A stretch of 38,611 nucleotides of DNA, taken from NCBI GenBank assembly GCA_964433315.1, contig CAYSQO010000013.1, positions 1-38,611 on the forward strand, read 5' to 3'. The notes below the pieces were generated by a model. The model did no database searches. It saw only the letters and a list, made by a program, of their open reading frames with translations, and had not been told where the DNA came from. Position 1 is the first letter of the stretch; each line of letters begins with the position of its first letter. The position numbers and the translations under genes were made by a program. Shown piece by piece: positions 8,221-19,157 of this stretch. Origin of the DNA: Aquariibacter sp964433315 (GTDB lineage Bacteria > Pseudomonadota > Gammaproteobacteria > Burkholderiales > Burkholderiaceae_C).

Positions 8221-8865
8221 TCAGGCCCGCGCGCCGGCCTGGCGGGCCCAGGCCTGCAGGCCGAGCAGGGCCATGGCCAGGAAGGCGGCGTAGAGCCCGG
8301 CGCTCAGCAGCAGGCCCTGCTGCAGGAAGAGGGCGATGGCCACGGCATTGACCGCGACCCAGCCCCCCCAGTGCTCGACCCGCTTGCGCACCAGCAGGAC
8401 CTGGGCGACCACGCTGCCGGCGGTGATGAAGGCATCCGGCCAGGCCGCCGCGGTGTCGGTGCCATGGTGCAGGCCCAGGGCCAGCAGCGGCCACAGCAGC
8501 GCCAGGGCCAGCAGGGCCAGGGCGCGCTGGCGCGGCCTCAGCCAGCGCACGCGCAGGGCCTCGCCGCCAGCCTCGCGGCCGTGCAGCCACTGCCACCAGC
8601 CCAGGGCCGCCACGGCGATGAAGAGCAGCTGCAGTGCGGCCTCGCCGTAGAGCCGGGCATCCCAGAAGACCAGGCCATAGAGCGCCGAGCTCAGCATGGC
8701 CAGCGGCCAGGCTGCCGGATGGACGCGGATGTTGCACACCACCATGGCCAGGCCCAGCACGGCGCCCAGCAGCTCGGCGCGGCTGCCCAGGCCGTCCAGC
8801 GCCTGCGCCTGAAGCCAGGCGATCGGCGCGGCCAGCAGGGCCGGAAGGGGGGCCAGCTCGCTCAT
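8221..8865 (-). CDS. pnuC: PnuC-type nicotinamide riboside/mononucleotide transporter
   Basis: Inner-membrane facilitator of 214 residues with about seven hydrophobic segments. The conserved PnuC features are visible: an early segment VVCNIRVHPAAWPLAMLSSALYGLVFWDARLYGEAALQLLF, a WWQWLHG motif (the W-x-x-W-x-x-G substrate site), and a late ITAGSVVAQVLLVRKRVEHWGGWVAVNAVAIALFL. PnuC proteins move nicotinamide riboside down its gradient and depend on cytoplasmic phosphorylation to trap it, which the adjacent NadR-like kinase would supply. ATG 8865 is the start. I see no NAD riboswitch or other recognised leader in the 144 bp upstream; that gap instead carries G-rich sequence and a 14-bp tandem repeat. 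Confidence 0.92.
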   Translation of the reverse strand: MSELAPLPALLAAPIAWLQAQALDGLGSRAELLGAVLGLAMVVCNIRVHPAAWPLAMLSSALYGLVFWDARLYGEAALQLLFIAVAALGWWQWLHGREAGGEALRVRWLRPRQRALALLALALLWPLLALGLHHGTDTAAAWPDAFITAGSVVAQVLLVRKRVEHWGGWVAVNAVAIALFLQQGLLLSAGLYAAFLAMALLGLQAWARQAGARA

Positions 8866-8940
8866 CGCGTGGGGGGCCGCCGGCGGGGCGGCATGCAGAC
8901 AAGGGGGAAGGGAAACCGGGACAGGGCCGGCGGGGGGAGG

Positions 8941-8983
8941 GCAGGGGCCGGTGGGCAGGGGCCGGTGGGCAGAGGCCAGGTGG
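8941..8983. repeat. Short GC-rich tandem repeat, 14-bp unit
   Basis: GCAGGGGCCGGTGG occurs twice head to tail (8941-8954, 8955-8968), followed by a degenerate third copy of 15 bases. It lies in the 144-bp gap between ftsB and pnuC, inside a G-rich stretch. No function is apparent. Confidence 0.85.
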
Positions 8984-9009
8984 CGGGCCCCGCCGCGGCC
9001 GGGCCGCGC

Positions 9010-9285
9010 TCAGCGGCGCGGGCCGAACTGCACGACGATCTCGTCGGCCTGGACCATGCCCAGCTCGACCCGGGCCCGCTCCTCAAGCAGTTCCAGCCCT
9101 TCGCGCAGGTCGCGCACCTCGGCGAGCAGGCGCGCATTCTGTTCGCGGGCCTGCTCGTTGCGGGCCTGCTTGGCCGTCAGCTCGCCCTGCAGCCGGGCGA
9201 GCTGGGCCAGTCCGCTGTCGCCCAGCCAGAGCTGCGCCTGCACCAGCAGGAGCAGCCCGGCCAGCAAGCCGTTGAGCCAGCGCAT
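9010..9285 (-). CDS. ftsB: Cell division protein FtsB (septum formation initiator)
   Basis: Bitopic divisome protein of 91 residues. One membrane helix (about residues 4-20, LNGLLAGLLLLVQAQLW) is followed by a periplasmic coiled coil (about 28-72) and a short C-terminal tail ending EEIVVQF-like (VQADEIVVQFGPRR). FtsB joins FtsL and FtsQ to connect early and late divisome assembly. The location directly downstream of eno (48-bp gap, same strand) is the usual proteobacterial context and makes the assignment firm. Confidence 0.95.
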   Translation of the reverse strand: MRWLNGLLAGLLLLVQAQLWLGDSGLAQLARLQGELTAKQARNEQAREQNARLLAEVRDLREGLELLEERARVELGMVQADEIVVQFGPRR

Positions 9286-9333
9286 CGCAGGCCGTTGCGG
9301 TCGACAGCGCCTGAAAGCGGGGCGGGGCCCGGC

Positions 9334-10617
9334 TTACTTCAGGTTGTAGAAGGCCGAGCGGCCCGGGTAGACGGCCACGTCGCCGAGGTCCTCTTCGATG
9401 CGCAGCAGCTGGTTGTACTTGGCGATGCGGTCGCTGCGGCTCATCGAGCCGGTCTTGATCTGGCCGGCGTTGGTGCCCACCGCGATGTCGGCGATGGTGC
9501 TGTCCTCGGTCTCGCCCGAGCGGTGGCTGATGACGGCGGTGTAGCCCGCGCGCTTGGCCATCTCGATGGCGGCGAAGGTTTCCGACAGGGTGCCGATCTG
9601 GTTGATCTTGATGAGGATCGAGTTGGCGATGCCCTTGTCGATGCCTTCCTTCAGGATCTTGGTGTTGGTGACGAAGAGGTCGTCGCCCACCAGCTGCACC
9701 TTCTTGCCCAGGGCCGCGGTCAGGTGGGCCCAGCCGTCCCAGTCGCCTTCGTGCATGCCGTCCTCGATCGAGACGATCGGGTACTTGTCGCACCAGCTCG
9801 CCAGCATGTCGGTCCAGCCGGCGGCGCTGAGCTGCAGGCCTTCGCCGTGCAGGTGGTAGAGGCCGTCCTTGTAGAACTCGCTGGCCGCGCAATCCAGGCC
9901 CAGCGCGATCTGCGTGCCGGCGGTGTAGCCGGCCTTGTCGATGGCTTCCAGGATCAGCTGGATCGCCGCCTCGTGGCTGGCCACGCTGGGGGCGAAGCCG
10001 CCCTCGTCGCCGACCGCGGTGCTCATGCCCTTGGCGTGGATGATCTTCTTGAGCGCGTGGAAGACCTCGGCGCCCCAGCGCACCGACTCGCGGAAGCTCG
10101 GCGCGCCGACCGGCAGGATCATGAACTCCTGCAGGTCGAGGTTGTTGTTGGCGTGTGCGCCGCCGTTGATGACGTTCATCATCGGCACCGGCAGCTGCAC
10201 CGCGCCCATGCCGCCGAAGTAGCGGTAGAGCGGCAGGCCGGCCTCTTCGGCCGCGGCGCGGGCCACGGCCATCGACACCGCCAGCATCGCATTGGCGCCC
10301 AGGCGGCCCTTGTTGTCGGTGCCGTCCAGCTCGATCAGGGTGCGGTCGAGGAAGGCCTGCTCGGATGCGTCCAGGCCCAGCACGGCTTCGCTGATCTCGG
10401 TGTTGATGTGCTCGACCGCGCGGCGCACGCCCTTGCCGAGGTAGCGGCCGGCCTCGCCGTCGCGCAGCTCGATCGCCTCGCGCGAGCCGGTGGACGCGCC
10501 CGAGGGCACAGCCGCACGACCGAGCGTGCCGCTTTCCAGCAGCACGTCGCATTCGACGGTGGGGTTGCCGCGGCTGTCGAGAATTTCTCTTCCGACGATG
10601 TCGACGATGGCACTCAT
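9334..10617 (-). CDS. eno: Enolase
   Basis: Phosphopyruvate hydratase of 427 residues interconverting 2-phosphoglycerate and phosphoenolpyruvate; also a known RNA degradosome component in some proteobacteria. Family motifs are intact: N-terminal GREILDSRGNPTVE, the ASTGSREAIELRDG loop, VGDDLFVTN, the ILIKINQIGT strand with the catalytic lysine (about residue 335), and SHRSGETEDSTIADIAVG. It sits 58 bp after pyrG and 48 bp before ftsB. In many betaproteobacteria kdsA lies between pyrG and eno; here it is absent. The product, PEP, is also the substrate of the PEP carboxylase encoded at 23604-26414. Confidence 0.99.
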   Translation of the reverse strand: MSAIVDIVGREILDSRGNPTVECDVLLESGTLGRAAVPSGASTGSREAIELRDGEAGRYLGKGVRRAVEHINTEISEAVLGLDASEQAFLDRTLIELDGTDNKGRLGANAMLAVSMAVARAAAEEAGLPLYRYFGGMGAVQLPVPMMNVINGGAHANNNLDLQEFMILPVGAPSFRESVRWGAEVFHALKKIIHAKGMSTAVGDEGGFAPSVASHEAAIQLILEAIDKAGYTAGTQIALGLDCAASEFYKDGLYHLHGEGLQLSAAGWTDMLASWCDKYPIVSIEDGMHEGDWDGWAHLTAALGKKVQLVGDDLFVTNTKILKEGIDKGIANSILIKINQIGTLSETFAAIEMAKRAGYTAVISHRSGETEDSTIADIAVGTNAGQIKTGSMSRSDRIAKYNQLLRIEEDLGDVAVYPGRSAFYNLK

Positions 10618-10675
10618 GTTCGGGTCGCGTTGAAGGTGGGGAAGGGGGGAAGCGGGCGGGTGCGGCGCCGGCCGG

Positions 10676-12325
10676 TCAGGCCGTGGCCTCGGTTCGGGCC
10701 TCGCGCTGGTGCGCCAGCGCGGCCTTCACGTAGTGGATGAACAGCGGGTGGCCGTCCCAGGGCGTGGACTTGAACTCGGGGTGGAACTGCACGCCGACGA
10801 ACCAGGGGTGGACGCTGGTCGGCAGCTCGATCATCTCGGTCAGCTTCTCGCGCTGGGTGATGGCGCTGATCACCAGGCCGGCGTCCTGCAGGCGCTGCAG
10901 GTACTTCTCGTTGGCCTCGTAGCGGTGGCGGTGGCGCTCGGTCACGACCGGGCCGTAGATGCCGTGGGCCAGGGTGCCGGGCTTCACATCGGAGCTCTGC
11001 GCGCCCAGGCGCATGGTGCCGCCCAGGTCGGAGGAGGCATCGCGCTTCTGGATGGAGCCGTCGGCGTCCTGCCATTCGTCGATCAGCGCGATCACCGGGT
11101 GCGGGGTGTCCGGCTCGAACTCGGTGGAGTTCGCCCCGGCCAAGCCGGCCTTGTGGCGCGCGTACTCGATGGTGGCTACCTGCATGCCCAGGCAGATGCC
11201 CAGGTAGGGGATGCCCTGCTCGCGGGCGTAGCGGGCCGCGAGGATCTTGCCCTCGATGCCGCGCCGGCCGAAGCCGCCCGGCACCAGGATCGCGTCGAAG
11301 CGCGCAAGCTGGCCCAGGTTGTCGGCCGTCAGCGTCTCGGAGTCGAGGTACTCGATCCGCACCCGCGCGCGGTTGTGGATGCCGGCGTGGCGCAGCGCCT
11401 CGTTGAGCGACTTGTAGCTGTCCGACAGGTCGGTGTACTTGCCGACCATGGCGATGCTGACGGCATGCTCCGGGTGCTCGACCGCATGCACCAGATCGTC
11501 CCAGCGCTTGAGGCTGGCCGGCGGCGTGGCCAGGCGCAGCTTGTCGCAGATCAGGCCGTCCAGGCCCTGCTCGTGCAGCATGCGCGGCACCTTGTAGATG
11601 GTGTCGACGTCCCACATGCTGATCACGCCCCACTCGTGGACGTTGGTGAACATGGAGATCTTGCTGCGTTCCTCGTCGGGCACGCGGCGGTCGGCGCGGC
11701 ACAGCAGGGCGTCAGGCTGCACGCCGATCTCGCGCAGCTTCTGCACCGTGTGCTGGGTCGGCTTGGTCTTGAGCTCGCCGGCCGCGGCGATCCAGGGCAC
11801 GTAGGTCAGGTGGACGAAGGCGGTCTGGTTGGGACCGAGCTTCAGGCTCATCTGCCGAGCCGCTTCGAGGAAGGGCAGGGATTCGATGTCGCCCACCGTG
11901 CCGCCGACCTCGACGATGGCCACGTCCACGTCCTGCGCGCCGCGGCGCACGAAGTCCTGGATCTCGTTGGTGACGTGCGGGATGACCTGCACGGTCTTGC
12001 CCAGGTAGTCGCCGCGGCGTTCCTTCTCCAGCACCGACTTGTAGATCTGGCCGGTGGTGAAGTTGTTGGTCCGCTTCATCCGCGTGGTGATGAAGCGCTC
12101 GTAGTGGCCCAGGTCCAGGTCGGTCTCGGCGCCGTCTTCGGTGACGAAAACCTCGCCGTGCTGGAAGGGCGACATCGTGCCCGGGTCCACGTTGAGGTAC
12201 GGGTCCAGCTTGATCAGGGTGACCTTCAGGCCGCGCGATTCAAGGATGGCGGCGAGCGACGCTGACGCAATGCCCTTGCCCAGCGAGGACACCACACCGC
12301 CGGTGACGAAGACAAACTTGGTCAT
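10676..12325 (-). CDS. pyrG: CTP synthase
   Basis: Glutamine-dependent enzyme of 549 residues that aminates UTP to CTP, the last step of pyrimidine nucleotide synthesis. The N-terminal synthetase domain starts KFVFVTGGVVSSLGKGI and contains IKLDPYLNVDPGTMSPFQHGEVFVT. The C-terminal class I glutaminase has nucleophile C378 (YLGICLGMQ) and the HPEF motif. Start ATG at 12325 is fixed by the conserved MTKFVFVTGG. It lies between anbu and eno on the same strand. A promoter-like TATACT is visible 76-81 bases upstream of the start, so it may have its own transcript independent of mutS-anbu. Confidence 0.99.
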   Translation of the reverse strand: MTKFVFVTGGVVSSLGKGIASASLAAILESRGLKVTLIKLDPYLNVDPGTMSPFQHGEVFVTEDGAETDLDLGHYERFITTRMKRTNNFTTGQIYKSVLEKERRGDYLGKTVQVIPHVTNEIQDFVRRGAQDVDVAIVEVGGTVGDIESLPFLEAARQMSLKLGPNQTAFVHLTYVPWIAAAGELKTKPTQHTVQKLREIGVQPDALLCRADRRVPDEERSKISMFTNVHEWGVISMWDVDTIYKVPRMLHEQGLDGLICDKLRLATPPASLKRWDDLVHAVEHPEHAVSIAMVGKYTDLSDSYKSLNEALRHAGIHNRARVRIEYLDSETLTADNLGQLARFDAILVPGGFGRRGIEGKILAARYAREQGIPYLGICLGMQVATIEYARHKAGLAGANSTEFEPDTPHPVIALIDEWQDADGSIQKRDASSDLGGTMRLGAQSSDVKPGTLAHGIYGPVVTERHRHRYEANEKYLQRLQDAGLVISAITQREKLTEMIELPTSVHPWFVGVQFHPEFKSTPWDGHPLFIHYVKAALAHQREARTEATA

Positions 12326-12400
12326 GTCGTGAGCCCCCGGGCACGCGGGCGACGGCACCGGGCCGGCCGCGCCCCGAAAGGGCTGAGGTGGTAAAGCGGC

Positions 12401-12406
12401 AGTATA
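12401..12406 (-). promoter_or_regulatory. Candidate -10 element upstream of pyrG
   Basis: The minus strand reads TATACT at 12406-12401, a close match to the sigma-70 -10 consensus in otherwise very GC-rich sequence, 76 bases upstream of the pyrG start. No convincing -35 hexamer is visible 16-18 bases further upstream, so this is suggestive only. Confidence 0.4.
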
Positions 12407-12468
12407 TCGGCCGGACCCGGCGGGCCCGGCCGCACGAAGGCGCCGCCGGCGGGCGGCGGCACCGGGCT

Positions 12469-13289
12469 TCAGACGATGCGCTCGCCCGGATGGGCGATCT
12501 TGCGCAGGGGCTCGAAGCGCTCGCTGCTGGCCAGCAGCGGGTGCTCGGCCGCCCCGCCGTCCCACTGCGGGGCATCGATGCCCTCGAAGGCTTCGCGCAG
12601 CCGCTGGCCCCAGGTGCTGCGGATCATCTGGAAGTAGGGGTTGTGCTCGTCGATGCAGACGATACGGTCGCTGGCGAAGCTGCCCTCGCGGTAGACCAGC
12701 AGGTCCAGCGGCAGGCCCACGCTCAGGTTGCTCTTGAGCGTGCTGTCCATCGAGACCAGCGCGCACTTGGCCGCCTCGTCCAGGTCGGTGCCCGGGGTCA
12801 GCACGCGGTCGAGGATGGGCTTGCCGTACTTGCTCTCGCCGACCTGGAAGAAGCAGGTCTCGCGGGTCGCCTCGATGAAGTTGCCGGCCGAGTAGACGAG
12901 GAAGAGCCGCATGGCTTCGCCCTGGATCTGGCCGCCGAAGATCATCGAGGCGTTGAAGTCGATGCCGGCCGCCTTCAGCGCCGGGCCGTCCTGCTCGTGC
13001 ACCCGGCGCACGGCGGCGCCGAGCACGCGGACCGCGTCGAACATGCTGGTGGCGTTCCAGATGGTGATGGGGGGCTGGTCGCCGTTGTCGAGCTTCTCGA
13101 CCTGCAGGATCTCGCGCACCGACTGGCTGATCGACAGGTTGCCCGCCGACAGCAGGACCATGAAGCGGTCGCCCGGCTTCTCGTAGACCATCATCTTGCG
13201 GAAGGTGCTGATCTGGTCGAGGCCCGCGTTGGTGCGGGAGTCGGACAGGAAGACGAGGCCTGCCTGGAGCTTGATGCCGACGCAGTAGG

Positions 13290-13293
<4 letters not shown>
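12469..13293 (-). CDS. Anbu-type proteasome-like protease
   Basis: Predicted self-assembling Ntn-hydrolase of 274 residues from the Anbu (ancestral beta subunit, COG3484-like) family. After removal of Met1 the nucleophile would be Thr2 (MTYCVGIKL). SDSRTNAGLDQISTFRKM supplies the Asp and Lys that complete the site, and LLSAGNLSISQSV matches the family. The C-terminal half (VYREGSFASDRIVCIDEHNPYFQMI) also looks typical. Anbu usually sits with a transglutaminase-like protease, an alpha-E protein and an ATP-grasp enzyme; none is here. Instead its ATG overlaps the mutS stop (ATGA at 13290-13293), so it is probably translated together with MutS. The substrate is unknown for the family. Confidence 0.93.
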
Positions 13294-15992
<2,699 letters not shown>

Positions 15993-16037
15993 CGCGGGGC
16001 AGGACGGTTCGGGGCAGGGCGGCCGGGCCGCCGGGGC

Positions 16038-17279
16038 TCAGAAGGGCGCGTCTTCGTCCGGGCGGCGGGGGGCGGGCTCGTCCGCGGACGGCGTCGGCTG
16101 CGCCTCGTCCGGCGGCGCGAAGGCGGCTTCTGCTGCGGCCTTGGCCAGGCTGCGCGCATCCGGCTCGCTGGCCTGCGGGGCCCGCGGGGGGCGCTCGGCC
16201 ACGGTCGGCGGCGGCGGTGCGGCCGGCAGATCGGCCTTGCGGATGCGGACCGGCGGGCGGGCCACCGCCGGGGCGGGGGCCTCGGCCGGCGCCGGCGGCG
16301 GGGCCTCGACATAGTCCGCGCCGATGGGCTCCAGGAAGGCCAGGGTGGCGGCTTCGGGATCGGCCTCGGCGGCGGCCGGCTTGCGCGGCGTCGCGCGCGG
16401 TTTCACGGCCGGCTTGGCGGCAGGCCGCGCGGCCGGACCGGTGCCGCTGGATGACTCGGCCGGCTCGTCCTTGATGACCCGGGTGTAGGGCGCCAGGATC
16501 TGCACCAGCTGCGCGTAGATGCGCGGGTTGCCCGCCACCAGCTCGCGCTGGTGGAGGAAGTCGGCCTCGCCGGTGAAGTTGCCGACCAGGCCGCCGGCCT
16601 CGGTGATGATCAGCGAGCCCGCGGCCACGTCCCAGGGGTTCAGGCCGGTCTCGAAGAAGCCGTCGTACCAGCCCGCGGCGACGTAGCAGAGGTCCAGCGC
16701 GGCGGCGCCCGGGCGGCGCAGGCCGGCGCAGACCTGCATCACGTCCTCGAAAATCTTGAGGTAGCGCTTGAAGTTGTCGCCCTTGCGGAAGGGGAAGCCG
16801 GTGCCGATCAGGGCCTCCAGCATGCGGCTGCGCTTGGACACGCGCAGGCGGCGGTCGTTCAGGTAGGCGCCCTTGCCCTTGCTGGCGTAGAACAGGTCGT
16901 TGCGCGCCGGGTCGTACACCACCGCCTGCTGCACCTGGCCGCGGAAGGCCAGGGCGATGGACACCGCATAGACCGGGAAGCCGTGGATGAAGTTGGTCGT
17001 GCCGTCCAGCGGATCGATGATCCAGACGTACTCGCTGTCGCGCGCGCCGTGCGTCCGCCCCGATTCCTCGGCCAGGATGCCGTGGCCCGGATAGGCCTGC
17101 AGCAGGGTGTCGATGATGGCCATCTCGGCCGCGCTGTCGACTTCGGTCACGAAGTCGTTGTGCGACTTGGCGGTGACCTGCACGCGCTCGATGTCCAGCG
17201 CCGCCCGGTTGATGATCGCGCCCGCGGCCCGTGCGGCCTTGATCGCGATGTTGAGCATGGGATGCAGGGTCTGGGACAT
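16038..17279 (-). CDS. suhB: Inositol-1-monophosphatase (SuhB) with a long disordered C-terminal extension
   Basis: Residues 1-268 are a full SuhB/IMPase: E71-E72 in ILAEES, DPLDGTTN at 89-96 and WDVAAG at 216-221 supply the Mg-binding site. In E. coli SuhB also joins the rRNA antitermination complex. Residues 271-413 are an additional 143-residue tail very rich in Pro, Ala, Arg and Glu, including repeated PAAKPAVKP/PRKPAAAEA-like segments and no recognised domain. The usual family length is about 265-270, so the tail is unusual. There is no stop or frameshift at the domain boundary and composition stays coding-like, so it is probably expressed. The start is ATG 17279 (MSQTLHPMLN). The frame extends upstream but the extra residues are not family-like. 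Confidence 0.93.
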   Translation of the reverse strand: MSQTLHPMLNIAIKAARAAGAIINRAALDIERVQVTAKSHNDFVTEVDSAAEMAIIDTLLQAYPGHGILAEESGRTHGARDSEYVWIIDPLDGTTNFIHGFPVYAVSIALAFRGQVQQAVVYDPARNDLFYASKGKGAYLNDRRLRVSKRSRMLEALIGTGFPFRKGDNFKRYLKIFEDVMQVCAGLRRPGAAALDLCYVAAGWYDGFFETGLNPWDVAAGSLIITEAGGLVGNFTGEADFLHQRELVAGNPRIYAQLVQILAPYTRVIKDEPAESSSGTGPAARPAAKPAVKPRATPRKPAAAEADPEAATLAFLEPIGADYVEAPPPAPAEAPAPAVARPPVRIRKADLPAAPPPPTVAERPPRAPQASEPDARSLAKAAAEAAFAPPDEAQPTPSADEPAPRRPDEDAPF

Positions 17280-17521
17280 GGCGTGCAGCGCGGGGCGAGG
17301 GGTGCGGGCCGACGCGGCCGCAGGGGCGGCATCGGCAGGGCGGTGGCGGGGACAAAGAGCGGGGTGCATCGTCGCGGCGCGGGGCCGCCGGTCACACCCG
17401 GGTAACCCCCGAGTTTAGCCGCCCGGGCCGTTGCGGCCGGCGGGCGCCGCAGCCTGCGGCGCAGGCGCGACACTGCCGGCCCCGGCCGCCGCGCCCGTCC
17501 TGTCCCGATCTGCGTCCCGCC
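17280..17521. other. Divergent intergenic region suhB / trmJ
   Basis: This is 242 bp of GC-rich sequence between the two divergent starts, and it must hold both promoters. The centre (about 17390-17425) contains ACCCGGGTAACCCCCGAGTTTAG, the only moderately AT-containing part. I see no confident -10/-35 pair, operator or small gene. Confidence 0.5.
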
Positions 17522-18289
17522 ATGAACGATGTCACCGCCGACCCCAGCACCTTCATCCTGGTGGGCACCAGCCACGCCGGCAACGTCGGCGCGGCGGCCC
17601 GCGCGATCAAGGTCATGGGCTTCGGCCGCCTGGTGCTGGTGGCGCCGCGCTTCGCCGACGTGCTGAGCCGCGAGGAGACGGTGGCCCTGGCCAGCGGTGC
17701 GGCCGATGTGCTGACCCGCGCGCGCATCGTCGCCACCCTGGACGAGGCGCTGCAGGGCGTCGACCACGCCTGCGCCACCGCCATGACCCCGCGCGACTTC
17801 GGCCCGCCCACCCGCGCCCCGCGCGAGGCCCTGGCGGCCCTGGCCCCCACCGGTCCGGCGGGCGGCCCGCGGGTGGGCTTCGTGTTCGGCAGCGAGCGCT
17901 ACGGCCTGTCCAACGAGGACGTCTACCGCTGCCACAGCGTGCTGAGCATTCCCACGGCGCCGGGCTACGGCTCGCTCAACCTGGCCCAGGCCGTGCAACT
18001 GATGGCCTACGAGTGGCGTTGCGCGCTGGGCGGCTTCGGCGTGGCCGAGCGCCGCATCGACCCGGTCCTGGCCGATGCCGCCGCCGTGCAGGGCCTGCTG
18101 GCGCACTGGCGCGAGGCCCTGGTGGCCACCGGCTTCCTCGACCCGGCCGCGCCCAAGAAGGCCCTGCCGCGGCTGAATGCCCTGATCAACCGCGCCCAGC
18201 CCACGCAGGAGGAGGTGCACCTGCTGCGCGGCATCGCCAAGGCCATGCTGGAGCGTGCCGCCGGCGGCGCCGGACAATCGCGGCCATGA
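17522..18289 (+). CDS. trmJ: tRNA (cytidine/uridine-2'-O-)-methyltransferase TrmJ
   Basis: SPOUT-class methyltransferase of 255 residues predicted to methylate the 2'-OH of nucleotide 32 in tRNA anticodon loops. The N-terminal LVGTSHAGNVGAAARAIKVMGF, the GFVFGSERYGLSNEDV core and the knot motif IPTAPGYGSLNLAQAVQLMAYE are all present. The C-terminal helices (EEVHLLRGIAKAMLERA) match TrmJ/TrmH-family proteins. Its stop overlaps the greB start (ATGA, 18286-18289), so the two are translationally coupled. Confidence 0.94.
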   Translation: MNDVTADPSTFILVGTSHAGNVGAAARAIKVMGFGRLVLVAPRFADVLSREETVALASGAADVLTRARIVATLDEALQGVDHACATAMTPRDFGPPTRAPREALAALAPTGPAGGPRVGFVFGSERYGLSNEDVYRCHSVLSIPTAPGYGSLNLAQAVQLMAYEWRCALGGFGVAERRIDPVLADAAAVQGLLAHWREALVATGFLDPAAPKKALPRLNALINRAQPTQEEVHLLRGIAKAMLERAAGGAGQSRP

Positions 18290-18849
18290 GTAAGGCCTTC
18301 ACCCGCGAGACCGAGGGCGGCGACGAGGACGACGACCTCCCCGGCCTGCCGCCGCTGCCCCCCGGCAGCAAGAACTACATGACCCCCGGCGGCCACGCCC
18401 GCCTGCGCGCCGAGCTGCTGCAGCTGCTGGACGAGGAGCGCCCCAAGGTGGTCGAGACCGTGTCCTGGGCCGCCAAGAACGGCGACCGCAGCGAGAACGG
18501 CGACTACCTCTACGGCAAGAAGCGCCTGCGCGAGATCGACCGCCGCATCCGCTTCCTCACCAAGCGCCTGGACCTTGCCGAGGTCACCGACCCCAGCGTG
18601 CACCACGGCCGCGACCAGGTCTTCTTCGGGGCCACCGTCACCTACGAGGACGGCGAGGGCGTCGAGCGCACCGTCACCATCAAGGGCATCGACGAATCCA
18701 ACAGCCAGGCCGGCGAGATCAGCTGGATTGCCCCGGTGGCCCGGGCCCTGCTCAAGGCCCGGGTGGGCGACGAGGTCACGCTGATGACCCCGGGCGGGCC
18801 GAGCACGCTGAGCGTGCTGGAGGTGCGCTACCCCGCGCCGGGCGCCTAA
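18286..18849 (+). CDS. greB: Transcription elongation factor GreB
   Basis: Secondary-channel factor of 187 residues that rescues backtracked RNA polymerase by stimulating transcript cleavage. The coiled-coil N-domain carries the diagnostic LLDEERPKVVETVSWAAKNGDRSENGDYLYGKKRLREIDRRIRFLTKRL with the acidic tip D-x-x-x-E-N. The C-terminal FKBP-like domain (VFFGATVTYED to MTPGGPSTLSVLEVRY) follows. Compared with E. coli GreB it has an additional 30-residue acidic, proline-rich N-terminus (EGGDEDDDLPGLPPLPPG). ATG 18286 is preferred because it overlaps the trmJ stop in an ATGA junction. Confidence 0.96.
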   Translation: MSKAFTRETEGGDEDDDLPGLPPLPPGSKNYMTPGGHARLRAELLQLLDEERPKVVETVSWAAKNGDRSENGDYLYGKKRLREIDRRIRFLTKRLDLAEVTDPSVHHGRDQVFFGATVTYEDGEGVERTVTIKGIDESNSQAGEISWIAPVARALLKARVGDEVTLMTPGGPSTLSVLEVRYPAPGA

Positions 18850-18877
18850 GCGCGAGCGCCCGAACGCCTGCCCCCCC

Positions 18878-18899
18878 CCCGACCGTCTCGGCGGTCGGG
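18878..18899 (+). terminator. Hairpin downstream of greB
   Basis: A perfect 8-bp stem (CCCGACCG at 18878-18885, CGGTCGGG at 18892-18899) with a 6-base loop lies 28 bases after the greB stop, preceded by a run of ten C. There is no T tract, so it is a possible but not classical intrinsic terminator. Confidence 0.5.
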
Positions 18900-19022
18900 C
18901 ACCCCAAACGCCAAATCCCAAACCCCAGGCCAGCAGGGCAGGCCGCTTGACCGCGGCCCCGTGCGTTGTCGTGTGTTGTTTTCGCAACCGCGGTGGCCGC
19001 GGTGCGGGGCGCACAGAACGCG

Positions 19023-19061
19023 CAAAAGAAAACGGGACGCTCCCGTGAGGAAGCGTCCCGT
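19023..19061 (-). terminator. Rho-independent terminator of tRNA-Arg
   Basis: On the minus strand a perfect 10-bp stem (ACGGGACGCT / AGCGTCCCGT, from 19061-19052 and 19041-19032) with a 10-base loop is followed by TTTCTTTTG. It starts eight bases after the CCA end of the tRNA, so it is a textbook intrinsic terminator for that transcript. Confidence 0.9.
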
Positions 19062-19068
19062 GAAGAAG

Positions 19069-19145
19069 TGGCGCGGCTGGCAGGATTCGAACCCACGACC
19101 CCTTGGTTCGTAGCCAAGTACTCTATCCAACTGAGCTACAGCCGC
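19069..19145 (-). tRNA. tRNA-Arg (anticodon ACG)
   Basis: A 77-nt cloverleaf on the minus strand. Acceptor arms GCGGCTG / CAGCCGC pair fully, with discriminator G and an encoded CCA (19071-19069). The D arm is TAGCTCAGTTGGATAGAGTA; the anticodon stem CTTGG/CCAAG encloses the loop CTACGAA, giving anticodon ACG (A34 normally becomes inosine, reading CGU/CGC/CGA); the T arm contains GTTCGAATCC. It begins 13 bases after the hemY stop codon and ends just before a strong terminator, so it could be read through from hemY or started from its own promoter overlapping the hemY end. Confidence 0.98.
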
Positions 19146-19157
19146 GCTGAGTCAGTG

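Noticed and set aside
19069..19145. tRNA-Arg as an integration site for a genomic island
   Set aside because: No integrase gene and no direct repeat of the tRNA 3' end is visible, and both flanks are core genes of normal composition.
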